NCBI GenBank assembly: GCA_032191485.1
Contig: JAVDOI010000003.1
Span: 14,821,813 to 14,885,812, forward strand
Direction of reading: 5' to 3'
DNA length: 64,000 nt
Origin: Leptoclinus maculatus
Taxonomy: Eukaryota; Chordata; Actinopteri; Perciformes; Stichaeidae
Within the stretch, counting starts at the first letter, position 1; the number at the start of each line of letters is the position of its first letter. Shown piece after piece: positions 13,801 to 27,769 of this stretch. The notes beneath the pieces are model-generated. The model saw only the letters and a program-made list of their open reading frames with translations, was not told the DNA's origin and ran no database searches. A program made the translations under genes and the position numbers.

Positions 13801-15744
13801 GGAGATATTGTTTCGTATCATAGTATTCCATAACTCTATGAGCTCATGCTGTAACGGATTTACTCTCAAAGAAAGAGAGTGGATAACGTGGGAGTTGGAA
13901 GTCCGACACTATACACATTGAGCTAATCGGAGAGTTTGCTCATACCTCATCTGTTCAGAGGATAGAGTAACTCACCCATCAGACTGCCCGCTCTATGGAC
14001 TGACCATCAGCGCTGCGGAACAATTCTCATGCGATCTTCAATTTGTTGAACGCAATCTTGAGTCTCACTGCAAGTTGTCTTTGAAACACTTATTGGCAGT
14101 GATTACATAATTGTCAACATTTTAGCACTATGCCCAACGAGACGCTGTGTGTGCACACTAAAGCAATTCAGCAGCGCTGTTGCTCAGCATACGCCACTGT
14201 ACTGGCCACACTGGGAAGCTTGAAGGACGACAGAAGCGTAAGAGGGGATGCAAGGGCGAATATAATATATAGCAGGCAATCAAAGGGCAGAAGTCTTTTC
14301 AGAGAGCACTCAGGCGCTGTGAAACTGTTGCAAGACGCCTGTAAACGGCAAGTGCTCTTGGTGCAATTTAGTATGTGAACCTGCTCAAGGTCAGTCTACG
14401 GGCTTTGAGAGATGACAACCTTCCTCAACCATTGTCTTCGGTAGTAAGTGGTGGTCTCATGATGTTTTTAATGCGTTGACACCCCCCCAACTCAAACTAG
14501 TTGTTCCTGTGGGCCTGAAACAAAAAGGCACCCTAGATTGCTCTGTGGTCAGTGAGTATATTCAGAATGAACGAGGCCGATGGAGGATAAACTTCTGTTG
14601 GTTTTAAAAAGGCAAACATCCGTTTAATTTCTAGCGAAGCACAGCGGCTGTTAGCTGATCAAACAAAGTACATATAGAGGGCAGGACAACTAAAGTAAAT
14701 ATCAAAGGATCTGCCAGCCAGAGGTGTATTTCCTGTCATTGTTCACAAGGTCTTGCCCTTCTCTGTAGATAAATAAACTTGAGCACAGAAGAGAGGCTGT
14801 GTAGGTACAGAGAACACACACAGAGCACTTAGCAGAATGAAGGACAATGGTTTAAAAAGCATTAAAATGGATATCAGTTTTTAATTTCCTCTGGGCACCA
14901 CCATTTGGAAATAAAATAAAAAAAATGAACTGACTTAAATCAATAACTACAATCAAAAATTACAATACCAATAGCTAACCAAGGTTAAAGGATTCATGAG
15001 TTCTGAAAAGCGGCCATGTACTTAAAACAGACCCGCATATAGATTCAATAAGCATTTATTTAAAAGACAATGAAAATCAAACACACAATATGTAATCTAA
15101 CTAGGCTGTCTCTTATTGAGACAATGTTCACATCCTTTCTGTAACATCATTAGTGAACTGTTCATCATAACTATTTTTTTAAATCTGTGAACAAATATAA
15201 TGAATGAAACATAATTACAAAGTTTTCTGAATCTTCTCTTTTGATTAGCAGAATATTATTTTACAGGGCAACCATTTTATGAAGCATTAAAAGTAAATAA
15301 TAAAATCCTTTTATAACTACAGCAAGTGTTCTCTTTCAGCTTTTGGGGCTTTATCTATAGTAACTATAATGGTCCAAAATTATGTGAAATTACATAGTTT
15401 AGTCAAAACCCTTCACATTTTCCAATATCTCAATATCTTTAATTCACTAAAGAAATTCAGAATGTAATCATGATTTGCTGATACCCGGTCGATACACACG
15501 ACAACAAGGGAATTAAAGGAGTACTGGTGCTTTTATTTTTTTCCACTTCAAGCACTGCTGCTGAGGCTGAGGTTTTGTTGACCCGGTGACACCATGAGTC
15601 ATAGTCCACGCTCGACCTACTCAGGTGTGAAAACGTGAAGCATCCTGGGAAACCGAGTTCAATGGTTCAGTCGCCAGTTTGAGTGGTGAGGCAAAAAGTA
15701 CATTTAACAGGCCATTTTCACAGCAGACATTCAGATATGTGGTA
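7883..15744. other. gene-free region
   Basis: No supported gene. It is AT-rich unique-looking DNA with purine- or pyrimidine-rich patches (for example about 10980-11110 and 12790-12880). The longest open frames (about 12759-13155, 130 codons, two overlapping frames) are low-complexity Ser/Pro/Leu translations of a pyrimidine tract, with no domain and no splice support. Confidence 0.55.
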
Positions 15745-15910
15745 GCAGGAAACACAAGTGTAATTAATAACATTAATAATGACGGCTGAATTTAATTTAG
15801 GTGTTCCAGTTCCATACTGTTTAGCTAGCTCATTGGCATGGATTACTAGGACACTTAAATGGAACAGAGTCATCATTAGTGTTATTAATTACACCTGTGC
15901 TTTTTCCTGC
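15745..15910. mobile_element. foldback / MITE-like element with imperfect inverted arms
   Basis: The left arm (about 15745-15782) and right arm (about 15868-15910) are imperfect inverted copies of one sequence: both read GCAGGAAA, then GTGTAATTAATAACA, then a TAAT-ATGAC end. About 85 bp separate them. Similarity continues weakly outside the arms (to about 15715 and 15925). This fits a short non-autonomous DNA transposon. Target-site duplications could not be defined, so the class is unknown. Confidence 0.55.
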
Positions 15911-15925
15911 TTTGACTAGTCAAAA

Positions 15926-17895
15926 TGTTTAAAAAAAAAAGATTTATTGGATGATATAACAACTTTGTTTGTCTGAATGTATATGTTTGTAACAGCTTCG
16001 TTTGAAAGACATTTTCCACTTTATTATAATTTAAGTCTTATTTTTGTATTTTTGGCCACTATTTCTATTGCTTATGATAATTTCCAACCTCCCCGCCCTA
16101 ATTCTCAATCTCACTACATAAAGGGTAAACTACTTCCTGAGCTGACTGTTGGCATTTGACGTAAATTGTGGGGTGTAGAATTGTTGTCCGACATGGATGT
16201 AATTCCACAGGATTGATGGCGAAAAACTAGTTGTTATAAATTGTAATAAAAAAGAAATATCTTCAATTCCAGAAGAGAAGACAAAAGAAGAATAAAAGGT
16301 ATAAAAGTAAATCAGAGAAGAAACGTTCCACCCTCCAGCAGTATGGGGGCCCTTATCCGGTGTCAGCCTTTAATTAACAGTTGACCGTGCCACAAAAGGA
16401 ACCAAGAAGCAGTAGACAAAAAAACCTGGTCGAACGGCTAATGGCCTGAGAGCGTGATATATCCCTTAAAGGTCCTACTCCGCTCATCACGTCTCCCGGT
16501 TTAGGCAGCGTTTCAAATCCACACCTCAGATAAGCCAGCACACACCATCCAGTTCAGTCTTCTACGGATCTAAGGATTTGTCAGATTCAAGTCTGACAAC
16601 AATTACACACTCACACAGACGCTTGCCAACACACTCACAAAAGCATCTCAGTGCACACATGGTGTATACCTGTATGATTGAATTGGCAGAAAGACAAAGC
16701 AAGTGAAAAAGAGAAAAGCTGAAAATGTCTGGGAATGTGGCCGATTTGCAAAGGCATTACTGCTGACATAATTAGCATCATGCTGGAGGGACACAAGCAC
16801 ACACACACACAAACCCGCACAAACACAGCATATACACACAAACCACAGGGACCCTGTTTTTAATGCCCACAGTCTGACAGGTGCCCATATGCAAAACACA
16901 TACGCCAACACACAAATTATATATGCACAGAGGGAGAGAAAACAGTCTTCCAGTTATGCACTGCAGTACGCCAGGGTCTGGCCCCCATGGACTCAAAGCT
17001 TGAACCACCAACAATACGTATCTGAGTTTAAAGCTCAGTTTTAATGACACAACGTCGCCCATGGTCTTTTTTTTTTTACCATATTATAGCATGTAGCATC
17101 TATATCTTTTTCATTGTATATGATGTAACCTAAGAAACAGACAACACAGAATAATCAAACACTGAGAAAAGAGGTGTTGAGATAATTAACAAGCACACTA
17201 CGTCTATCACGTCACTCCCCCATTAAATATAGCCAGCTAATGCAAATTAACAATAATTAAGGGGGAGTTTTTGTATCTTTTTTGCATGTCCATCATCGTC
17301 TGTCAATCATTTTCTCTTATGCATGTGAAGAATAATTACCACCTGTAGCCCTGATGGTGTACAGCTCTGCTCCATACCTGTGATTACAGTGAAGTAATGC
17401 TTAGCAGAATATATTACCACACATTTGATTGAAGTATGAGCAGGTAGAAAACATTATTTTACAGTATGTGCAGTCAAAGGTCCTACGAAAGGACACACGC
17501 TTAGTTTGCTGGGTCTCCTTTATATTATAATGAGTCCCTGTGGTCTACAAACATGCACACATATATTTTCATAACTGGTGGGTGGGCCATAGTTGGCATA
17601 GAAAGTGAACAAATGGCTCGTACTCAGGCATCATGAATATTAATGAAAGACTGGGAATATGACTGTCCTGACGAAGCGGGTGTCTGGGCAAACAAATCTC
17701 CAGCACATCTGAACCCTAAACTGGACCAAAAAATGTCCCAAGGCTCACGATGACCGTCCTGTTTAATTTGTCCTTCATTACGTTTTTCGCGGTGTTTGCA
17801 ATAGAGTCCTAATCAAATGTGAGCGACTGCTAAGACTATTGAGACAATGCTGAATTTCAGAATGAATTGTTTAGTACGAAATCTTAATTTCAGCC
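15926..17895. other. gene-free region
   Basis: No supported gene. It has short CA-rich runs (about 16796-16850) that generate Cys/Val-rich minus-strand open frames without other coding signs. Confidence 0.55.
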
Positions 17896-18327
17896 TGATC
17901 TCACAGACATCTGTGAAATGACCACAACTGTAACAGCGCATTACGTGGTGGTGGCACAAAATGTGTAAAAACTACGTGTCGGCACCATGAGAACAATGCG
18001 ACTGGAAAGTCAATTGGGATCCTTTGGACACAAAAATCATACGCATCCATGTGAATATACAACAGCTCAGAGCAAGGGATCGAGAATAAAGAGTGAAAAA
18101 AGACTATGTTGGGTAGAAGGGGAGATGGGCCAAACAAGTTCGTGACATGTTCACATATTTAACTTACGTGCTTATTTTAAGCCCAACCATCATGTTTTTC
18201 CTAAACCCTACTAAGGGGCGTTAGTTTTGTTGCTTGAACCTAAAGGTTGTTTTTTTTGCTTTAAATTATTTCCATGGTGATGCACTGTTAAGAGGTCGTT
18301 GTCATTTCACGTATTTCTGTGAGATCA
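17896..18327. mobile_element. 432-bp MITE-like element with terminal inverted repeats
   Basis: The left end (17896-17922) and the inverted right end (18301-18327) share TGATCTCACAGA, then GTGAAATGAC, with three mismatches in about 27 bp. The interior holds a TTTCCTAAACC-type stretch near 18195-18240 that I associate with a dispersed fish repeat. No transposase frame is present, so it is non-autonomous. Family not assigned. Confidence 0.65.
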
Positions 18328-19380
18328 TGTTGCTTAATTTGATGGTATTCAGTAAATTCCTAAAAAGACATCGAGCTGCACAATGTCAGACAATATACAT
18401 CAGTTGATGACAGTCTAATTGTGGTTTACCTATGAAACTAAACAAATCATGAAAACATTAATTGTTCTCATGATTGTGCTAATGTAATAATTGTTAACAG
18501 TCTCGACAATTGTTTAGAAGACTGGCAGTGTGCTCCACACTGGTTTGAGTATTTCCATTCAGATTTTTTTGCTGGAAATCTGCAGGTTTGTTTCACGGCA
18601 CAAAGCAGAAAGCCAGTTACTGTTCTTCCTTCAAAAACAAAGCTAAAGCTTTGAAAGTTTCTTGTGGTGGCAGATGGTGGAATAACTGAAAGGCTGATGG
18701 AGAACTCACTTGCATGCATGAACGTGCTTATCCTCTTCAGACAGAGAAAGCCTGGCCGTAACCACTGGCATATGTGTGACAATAATCAATCTGGTGAATT
18801 ATACTTCCAAATCAAGGCGATTAGTCATCTTTTCCTCTGTCATTTTTTTTGCAGTAGTTATACCAATGTATCACTATTTCTTTGACAATGATATATTGAT
18901 GTTTAATAGTGTTTGAGGTAACACTTGTATCACTAGTATTGTACTTTGGGGACTTTCTTTGAAAAAGAATGGTTGAAACTGTCTGGTTGGATTAAATGTG
19001 AAAAAGGAAAGTAGTCATTATAACACTCTATAACACAGGAGAGCTGATAGTTACAGGAGACATTGGACAGTCCGCCCTTTAACTACAATAGCATTATGAG
19101 CAGGATGGATGGATCAGCCGTGGCATCAATATCTACTTATCCATGTGTCCATCTAGAAATCGGCTGAGGGGAATGTGATTAAAAGGCTGTTTGAGTCATG
19201 CCTTCAATTCCATTGATCTCCTTAAAATAACCATTACTGGAGCCTCAAACACATGCTGTGGGCCCACATATCACACAGGAACACACACACAGGCCAACAG
19301 AACCGCACACATAAAGGTGCTCCGTCCATATCTATAAATATCAACCTGAGGTAGACTGACTGACGACCTTATTTCCTCTC

Positions 19381-19434
19381 TCTCTCACACACGCGCGCGC
19401 TCACACACGCACACACACACACACACACACACAC
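19381..19434. repeat. compound CT/CG/CA microsatellite
   Basis: Short CT, CG and CA runs follow each other, ending in a (CA)n run of about 13 units. Confidence 0.9.
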
Positions 19435-19674
19435 TAAAGTAACGCAGCCTTTCATATTGCCGGGGCAAGCTAGACAGCTAGTTTGCTGTGAATTTAAAGC
19501 GATAAGCTGAGCAGTGGCGGGCCGTAGCTATTCCTGGACGTTAGGTGCACAAAACCGGGCACTGCCAGAAGATTTATCTCCTCCTCTGAAATTTCATTTG
19601 GGGAAGAAATAATAAGGCATAGGAAATGAAAGTTAATCACGAATCCTCGCTCACTCTCTCACCCTCTCTCTCTC

Positions 19675-19781
<107 letters not shown>

Positions 19782-20659
19782 ACTGGCTTTGAGAGCTTAG
19801 CTGAGGCCTGCTTTATTTGGTTGGGAACCTTTTGTCTCCCCCCCCGCCCTGCAACCTTTTAAATGCTTCATAAATCAGAAACAGTGCGCACACTTCTGAC
19901 GGTTTGTTGTCCCACAGAAACTAATTATAATGAGAAAAGGCCCCTCCACCAGTGGAACAAACTAGAATGAAATGGTTTGCCATCTAACGTCCATTAGAGA
20001 GGTGTGTAGGTTAGAGAGCATACGGAGAAGATTGGACAAGGATTCAAGATGCAGCTGTAATGCGTCTCTTATTATTTCCTTATTAAGATACATTGTTATT
20101 TCCCCTATTTCTAGACACTGTATTGTGATTATGTGGAGTGTTACAGCATATAGAGCAATACTGTACATAGTGATAGAAAGTAATTATCAGTGAAATCTAG
20201 TTTTTTATTCATGTAGAAATCATAATACCTACACGTGCAGAGCTACTTTCATTCTGGATGTAAATACTTTACTCTGAAATTCAATATAATATTTTCCTCA
20301 TGTCAATCTGAACCTTGTACCTTTAACCATAAAATGTCCATCCATTTTCTCCAGACAGGTCATTCTTTTGTGTTTTGAAGGTATATTGCGTTTGTGGGAT
20401 TAACTCCCTGGCCAAATGGCCTACATAATGGATGAACTGCTCCTTCAAAATGTTTTGAGCCAATTTAAGAACAGTTTCTCTCAACCTGTGGAGTCCAAAC
20501 TACAGTTAAGCACAATTATATTTCAACACAAAAAGGATAAAAATGTGCAGCTTGACCTTTTGCATGATGAGGAAATGACCTGTCCGTGTTTTTACTCCTT
20601 ATGATGAGTTGCCATGAAATGTAAAACAATAAGTGAAAGCTGTTCATGTATCACATTAT

Positions 20660-20692
20660 GCATATTTTAAATCAAGTTTAAAATATGCATGA
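20660..20692. repeat. perfect 14-bp inverted repeat with 5-bp loop
   Basis: ATGCATATTTTAAA (20660-20673), spacer TCAAG, then its exact reverse complement (20679-20692). It is AT-rich, so it could extrude as a cruciform. The arms contain ATGCATAT, similar to a POU-type octamer half, but no function is shown. Confidence 0.9.
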
Positions 20693-21990
20693 AGAAATCA
20701 TCCATATGATCTTCAGCTCCATGCAGATATATTTATTAACAATGAATAACTTTTTAAAAGGTTCACTGAGAATTTTGTTTGCCTAAACATACTGTAGACA
20801 CCACATTTGAAAGAATATTTTTGAATTATTACCTGGATGATACTCAAAATCAAATCCTGGATAATTTAAATATTATTTTTGATTATAAATCAATTTGTTT
20901 CGGAGAATTTGTGTCATTTTTCTGCTGCCAGAATTAGCTGATTGGTGGATGGTTGGATCTGTACAATGGCTACAAAAGCTCAAAAAAGGCATTCGGTGCC
21001 ACTTAAATAACATTTTTCCATTCCCTCAGTACCTCACGTATTCTTCTTTTCCACATCTCATCTCTCTTTTAACCTCGTGTTTAATAGATTAATATTACAC
21101 TCGACCTGACCTTCTGTTTTGATCACATGTACTTGAACAGGGCCATGAAGTGCCACGATAGAGAGAGGAGAAGGGAATGAATTAAAGAGAAGACAAATAA
21201 ATAATAAATACATACGTAAACCAAGGAGGAAAGCACTGGAGGGTGTGTTTGGTGCTTTTGCCAGATTCAGATTTAGCTAAATTGAAATAACCCCAATGAA
21301 ATGACTTTGAAATCTGCAGCTGCTCCTCAAATTCGCCAGCAAAAACATCAAAATACACATCATGCAAATAAGTGGAAAAATGCAAACAGACTCAATATTA
21401 GCATAGTGTATATAGGACTGTTTATTGCTGTAGTTTATGATGGGGAGCCCTTAGAGTGATTTTTATAAGGAACAGGGTGGTAAAGGCTTCAGGCTTTACA
21501 GTTGTTGAGCACTGATAGCAAAAACCAATAGCATATTCCTCTGAAGCTGGTTTCCCTTATTGAGATCATAAGGTTTCGGCATTTAGTCAGCCATACATGT
21601 GAGCAAACACACGGATAAATACACCGCGAACACCTTATAATGTGTTAGATGGAGTGCAGTCAAAAGCTTGAATGCAACCATTAAGCAGTGGTTGATGAAT
21701 CCAATTTTCTTTGTAGAAAGAAAAGCTGCCGTCCGTCATTCCTCTCAGCAAGTCACTTAACCTGAATCACTTGTGTAAACACACTGTGGGATAAATGGGT
21801 ATTATCTTAGAGGAGGCCAAGAACCGGCAAAGCGGAGGGGTGACGGAAATAACTAGAAGAAAAAAAAAGCTAACGCTTCCACTTCCTGGACAATGAGGAC
21901 GGCTGTAATGAGTATTGGTGTGTGTGTTTGTTCGAGGGGGAGCAGGAGAAAGATCGAGCATTAGCAATAGGGAGAGCGAGGCAGACACGA

Positions 21991-21992
<2 letters not shown>

Positions 21993-22036
<44 letters not shown>
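21993..22036. repeat. (GA)n microsatellite
   Basis: Perfect GA run of about 21 units. Confidence 0.95.
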
Positions 22037-22038
<2 letters not shown>

Positions 22039-23906
22039 ACTGTAATGAGGTGTCTGGGATGCTGATGCATTTTCAGCGATACGCAGCGTAAAGCTAACAG
22101 TTCTCTGAGCAGGGTGCTTTAGCATCTACGCCTCCTGCCCAAGCCGAGCTGATCCAGATTGCTTCTCAAAGATGTGATTTTGGTGAGCGGGGGGCTGTGA
22201 TTGGCTGCTGTGTTTACCTGCCGGTTAAAGGAGAGGACAAATGATTTTTTTTCTTTCTTTCCCCTGTTGATTAGTTTTGATTTCCTTTTGTCATCGGGGC
22301 ACTCCACCAATTTTGCTCATGGAGATTAGGTGTCTTCTCGTGAGGTGTACTCTTCCTGTGGACACAGTTGTATAATGTATAATGTCTTTTTTGGCTCTGG
22401 GGGAGCTCTCTAAAGTCTAAAAAAGAACCCTGGTGATTTCATCCTTATTTCGGATTGAGCTTGAGACTCCAATTACAGAAAGACTGTGTTTTTAATGTGG
22501 ATATTTAATAGTCATAGGGTCTAATGAAAGATGAGGTGTGTTATGGGAATTGTACAATCCAGTATTTCTTTATGACCCAAGCCAGGGAATAAAATGCAGG
22601 TTATCTCCGCCTCTGCTGCTTAGATTTTGACCATTCTTTTTTTCAATCTGTTTCTCACAAGTCCCAGTCAAGATTTCTTGAGAGCGTTCCCATTGAATTG
22701 AAAACTTTTTTTCCATGGTAAAGCTGGCGCAATCTACAAAATATCAAAATTGCTGCAGCTTTTTTTTAACCCAGACTGTTGTCATGTTGACATGGGGCTG
22801 CACAAATCGCACAAGTGATCTCAGATGAGGTGTGCTGATTGCAGGATAACTCCAGAGATTCCGAAGTTCACTTGAGATCACATGAGAAGTCTCTGTATAC
22901 GAGTCTGCTTCCTCCCTCTTCCCCTGACACCAATTGCCTGTTCCACTTTAACTGGATACTGTTCAACTCCCATATCAGATTCATGGTAAAGATGGGTCAT
23001 GGAACAGCTGGAACTCAACAACCAAGAGCGTGAATTCTGAGACGACTCGAGGAGTTTTAGTCTCTGATCCCGAAAATTTCAAGTTCATTTTTATTGGCTG
23101 TTGCATCCCTTAAGCCTTTTTCATTTTGATTGCCTGGTGCTCTGTAGTTGATCCGTCTCCATTTCCCCCATCCTCTCTTTTTACCCCTCACCTGTCCCTA
23201 TTCCCTCCTCCCCCTGCTCCATTATCTGTTCTCCTCCGCCGGAGGCAGAGTCTCATGCCTTATGGAAAACTCCTGTCTGCCAGTGGGAGTTAACACAGAA
23301 CTAACACATCACCCAGCATGACACAACCGCCACAAAACTGCGCGCGTGTGCACGGATGTATGTGCACATGTGCAGGTATAGATCTGTGAGCACTCTCAAA
23401 TGTGCGCGTGCGCGTTTGTGTGTGAGTGAGTGAGCGGGGAGCACTTTGAGGCACGCGTCGTTTTCCAGGCAGACAAATAAGAAAATGCGTGACAACTCTT
23501 GCGTGACAGCCCTGTCATCATCCATCCATCAATCAACTTTGCAACACACGCACACAGAGCAGAGCGCTCACTCTCTCTCACACACATACACAAATGCTCA
23601 CATCATGCGAATGTAGCAACATGCTGATGGAATATCATGTTGTTTATTGTCCAATATACAGCAGAAAGAGAAATAGGTTGAGGGCTGAACAATTGAACAT
23701 GACACTTCAAAAAACCTGTTGGCATTTAACCTTGCCCGAACCATTTTTATCGTTATTTCTGTTCATTTGGTCGTCACTGGATGTTTGTAGTATGTCACAT
23801 CAAATTCTGCTCCATCTTAGAGGACATCTTAGTGTCCCCTGGGGACAGGGGACACTATCTGGACAGGTGGATGGTGATGGGGAAGGAATAAAAGAAGCTG
23901 ACAGAT

Positions 23907-23909
23907 AAA

Positions 23910-23940
<31 letters not shown>

Positions 23941-23946
23941 TACTGT
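23907..23946. repeat. poly-A followed by (TA)n
   Basis: A-run at 23907-23917 followed by about 12 TA units. Confidence 0.93.
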
Positions 23947-26068
23947 ATATTCACCTTTAAGGATTGTCTCCCGGTAACAATTTCACTCTTCAGTCATTTA
24001 TTTTAGATTTTCAGGCACAATCTGTCAGTCACCTTTCCTTAAGCTTACCAATATGTCATTATAGTATGGAAATTTCCAACCAAATGCTAATGTCCGCAGC
24101 CAACAGCCAGGTAGCTCAGGGCCTCTCACCCCTGTCTCTGTACCCCGAGTGTAAATTGGAGCCTCGAGCAGCTAGTCCCTCTGCTCTCTCTTATCTTTAA
24201 GACATATATTGCCCTTTCCATTTGGCAATTTCCACAAACTTAGCCCGCCTCTCCCCTCAAGACTTACGAAAAAGCAGGTTTTATTGGTTGGGGTCTCCTG
24301 CAAGTAGATTCAGAAAGGTATGAGAGGGGCAGGAGGGAGGACATATAGATTTATTCTCGGTATAGAGTCGGAGGAATGGGCTGCCTATTCAACCGCTATC
24401 TTTTTCAATTGTACACAGCAGATATCAAACTGGAGCTACGCTGTACTGTGGAACTGTTTGGGAAAAGGTCACAGTGCTGCCTCGCTCACTGCATACAGTC
24501 AATTTGTTCAGTTGAAGAGATTCAATTCTGAGCACAGGCCCAACCGGAATGAGAGGACAAGTGAAGCATTTGAAATGTGTCATCATGCTTCACTTAGTCA
24601 CTTTTAAAGAATAGTCATTAGTATGATTAACTGGCTTATCTAAAACACAGAACATGATGCATATTGATTATATCATTACCATTTGTGCCATATCCAATTG
24701 ATTCTACTCCCAGCTTGATGTTTTTGCAGGAAGACTGCAATAATATCATTTGAGTGACAGCTGCATTCTGCAAGGCTGAGATTGGAAAGGTTGTTATATG
24801 CCAAAGGCGTGGTCATATAGATAAAATATGGTTCCAGTCATTTTAAATATTAAATGTATTATGCATGGATGGCTCTCATTCATTTTGTGCGTCTTTGAGT
24901 TTGATAAGTCCATGTAAATGGGTTGTATTTTCCCACAGCAGGAGCCCATTGTAAATGGGACGTCAAATGAACAATGCCATCTTTCTGGGAATAATGACAA
25001 AACCAGAGGGTGAAATTATTCTGAGACTCTGTTTTATGGCTGTTTTTCATCCTAAATTGCATAGCTTGAAATTCGGCTCATTATAATTGCTATTTGTAAA
25101 ATATGAAGCTTTAGTTTCTAAAAGTTACTGGGTTTCATTTTTTTTCCTGATGAGTTTTACAGTTAAGAACTTGAACACAGAAGTTATTAAAGAAATCTGC
25201 AAGATAACAGACAACCCTCTAGTGTGTAACAGTAACAGTGAGGGAACAGATTGGCAGGGTCCTGCGAGAGCAGAGCAGATTCACCATAATCTGCTGTATA
25301 ATGTCAGCATGTTATTGTTCTCCTGGTTTGAGCCATGATTAGACAGCAGATTGAAGACATTTGTCATGTGCAGTCCCACAGATTACTGAGAGAAATGGTA
25401 ACAAAAAAACAACCAGCACTTGCCAGCCATACATTGAAATAGCAGGGGGGGGGGTTTGCTGCACAGGCATAGTAGAAACATGAAACACGTCATACAAATG
25501 GACATTACACATTCAATGACACATTATGCATGCTGCGTTCACATGTGTTAGCAAGTGCAGCAGCGTGCACGTATAAAATCAAATCAGATAATAAATATCT
25601 TCTAAACTGCTATAGAGGCTCTAATAACAGGGAATAAAATTGCTTCACAGTTGAAACTTCAAATCACAGTGTGATGAAGTAAATTGTTAAAGGTGTATTA
25701 TAGGATGAAGCCATGGCAGATTATGCAAATCTATACCTTGACTAATGACATGAAAATTACATGTAATATACTGTGTTACACATATTCACACTCACACACA
25801 CACACATTAACAAGACTTACGAGAATGTGCTGATGGGCTGTCCGTGACAGATCTATCGGTTCATGAGCTAATGTTTTTATGCATATGCACGTGTGCTTGT
25901 GTGTGGCATGTGTGTCTGCAAGTGTGTTTTCCTGTCTGTGTGTGTGTGTGTGTAGTACACAAGTGACCAAGCGCGCGCGCTGTAATAGTGTGTCCTCTGG
26001 ATTAAATTATTTAAATGGATAGCTTTTCCTCCGGATGCACCGTCGACCTGAAGGATAAACCTGCACAG

Positions 26069-26091
26069 CCCCCCGCCCCCCCCCCCCCCCC
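26069..26091. repeat. poly-C tract
   Basis: Run of about 23 bases of C with one interruption. Confidence 0.95.
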
Positions 26092-27255
26092 ATGGAGCAT
26101 GGTATTCCAGGGCCACTGCTGCAGTTGTTGAGGATCAGCAATGAGGAAGACAAATGGCTAAGCAGAGGCAATCAGCAATTCAGATCAGTCTCGCTGTCAG
26201 AGGATGTGGGTCATACTACGTTCATGTGTAAAACAGACAGTGGGATGTGCCGCCAGGAAGGAGCTAAGGCACAATTTGTTAGCAAAGGCCTCTAGAAAAG
26301 GTGTATTCATCAAGCTAAATCAGTCTATTTTCAGTTTACAGGAAAAACACTGCATCCTTCATTAAAGGTGCTAGATGTGATAACTGTAGGCATACAGTAA
26401 TGACTGGGTACAGTGGCAGAAACATGTTCAGCTATCCAAAAACATCACTGTCAGATGTACATTTTTATTTTTCAAGACCCAGTCCCGCGGAGTCTTAAAT
26501 AAAGAGCTTCACTGGTTTATATTCCTCAAACATGAAGAAATCCATTACAGAAGAATTATTTCTCCACAGAAAATAAAATATGAGACCATAACGCATTGGA
26601 GCCGTAACACATGTTGCGTTTTGAGTTGAAGCGATTTGAAGCTTAATTTATCCTCATGGGGGAAAACTCACACTCTTGCTCATACATTACAGCATCACTC
26701 TCTACCAGTACATAGAGAGCCGATAAGTTTACCCCCTGTTCTCTGGGGTTTGTCACAAGGCATTTCAGGAACTGTTGGAAAATCTCTACCTAAAGCAGAA
26801 AGTGGATTCAGCACAAAAATAGATTTCAGGACTTATCACCTGAGTATCTGAGGGTAGAATTTGACTCATGGCAAAAGTCATATCACCAATGTAAAAGAAT
26901 GTTTGTTGCTCATACAATTGCAGTATTACAGTATTTCACTACAGATCATACAGAGCCGAGTCGTAAAAGTTTTCTACTTTTGAAGCATTAATGTTGCTGC
27001 TCTCTGCTTCATGCATGTTTTACAGAGATAGGAAAACTCTATTTTCAGGACTTCAAACATAAATTTGAATCATGCAAAAGTTTCTAATTTGCATCACAAC
27101 ATCTTCACGCCGTTTTCCTCCCCCTGGCTCTCCTCTGTCTTCCTCCTGTCTCCCTCCATCACCCCCACACCTTCGCTCACCTCGCTACCACACATCAGTA
27201 ACAATCTCATTTACCGCCCCATTAATTGCTGGAATCCCAGACACTGGTGAGAGGA

Positions 27256-27261
27256 GTGTGT

Positions 27262-27303
<42 letters not shown>

Positions 27304-27309
27304 ATATAG
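27256..27309. repeat. (TG)n microsatellite
   Basis: TG run of about 25 units with two TATG interruptions, ending in a short TA run. Confidence 0.95.
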
Positions 27310-27740
27310 TTTGCAAGTAGCAGCAGTGTGTTGAGGGAGGAAGGTGGAGCAGAGAAGCTACTGAGGATGTGTCACTGACAGTAAACCTCCACCTTGTGCT
27401 GTAAAACCACTCTGTGTGGCCTCGCTGATGAAAAGAAAAGGTATATACACCGATACAGCGGCTACAAAGCATTAGTAGTCATTATTCACTCAATAAATGA
27501 TGAGATTAATCGAGGTGAAAGCCATTATTCGTCACTGATTTCTATAGTCACAAAAGGCGAGACGTAGATAAAGAGTGGAAGGTTTTTTTTAAAGTTTGAG
27601 ACAGTTGATATGTGGATAGATTAATCTCAAAGAGTGCCGTGTTTTGTACGTTCAGTACTGCTGCAAAAGCAGTGACACACAAGTGCTTGTTTTTCACGCA
27701 CTATCATCTATAGCTGCATGAAACCAAAGTATAACAAAGA

Positions 27741-27769
27741 GACACACACACACACACACACACACACAT
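27741..27769. repeat. (AC)n microsatellite
   Basis: Perfect AC run of about 14 units. A second short CA run lies at about 27827-27844. Confidence 0.94.
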
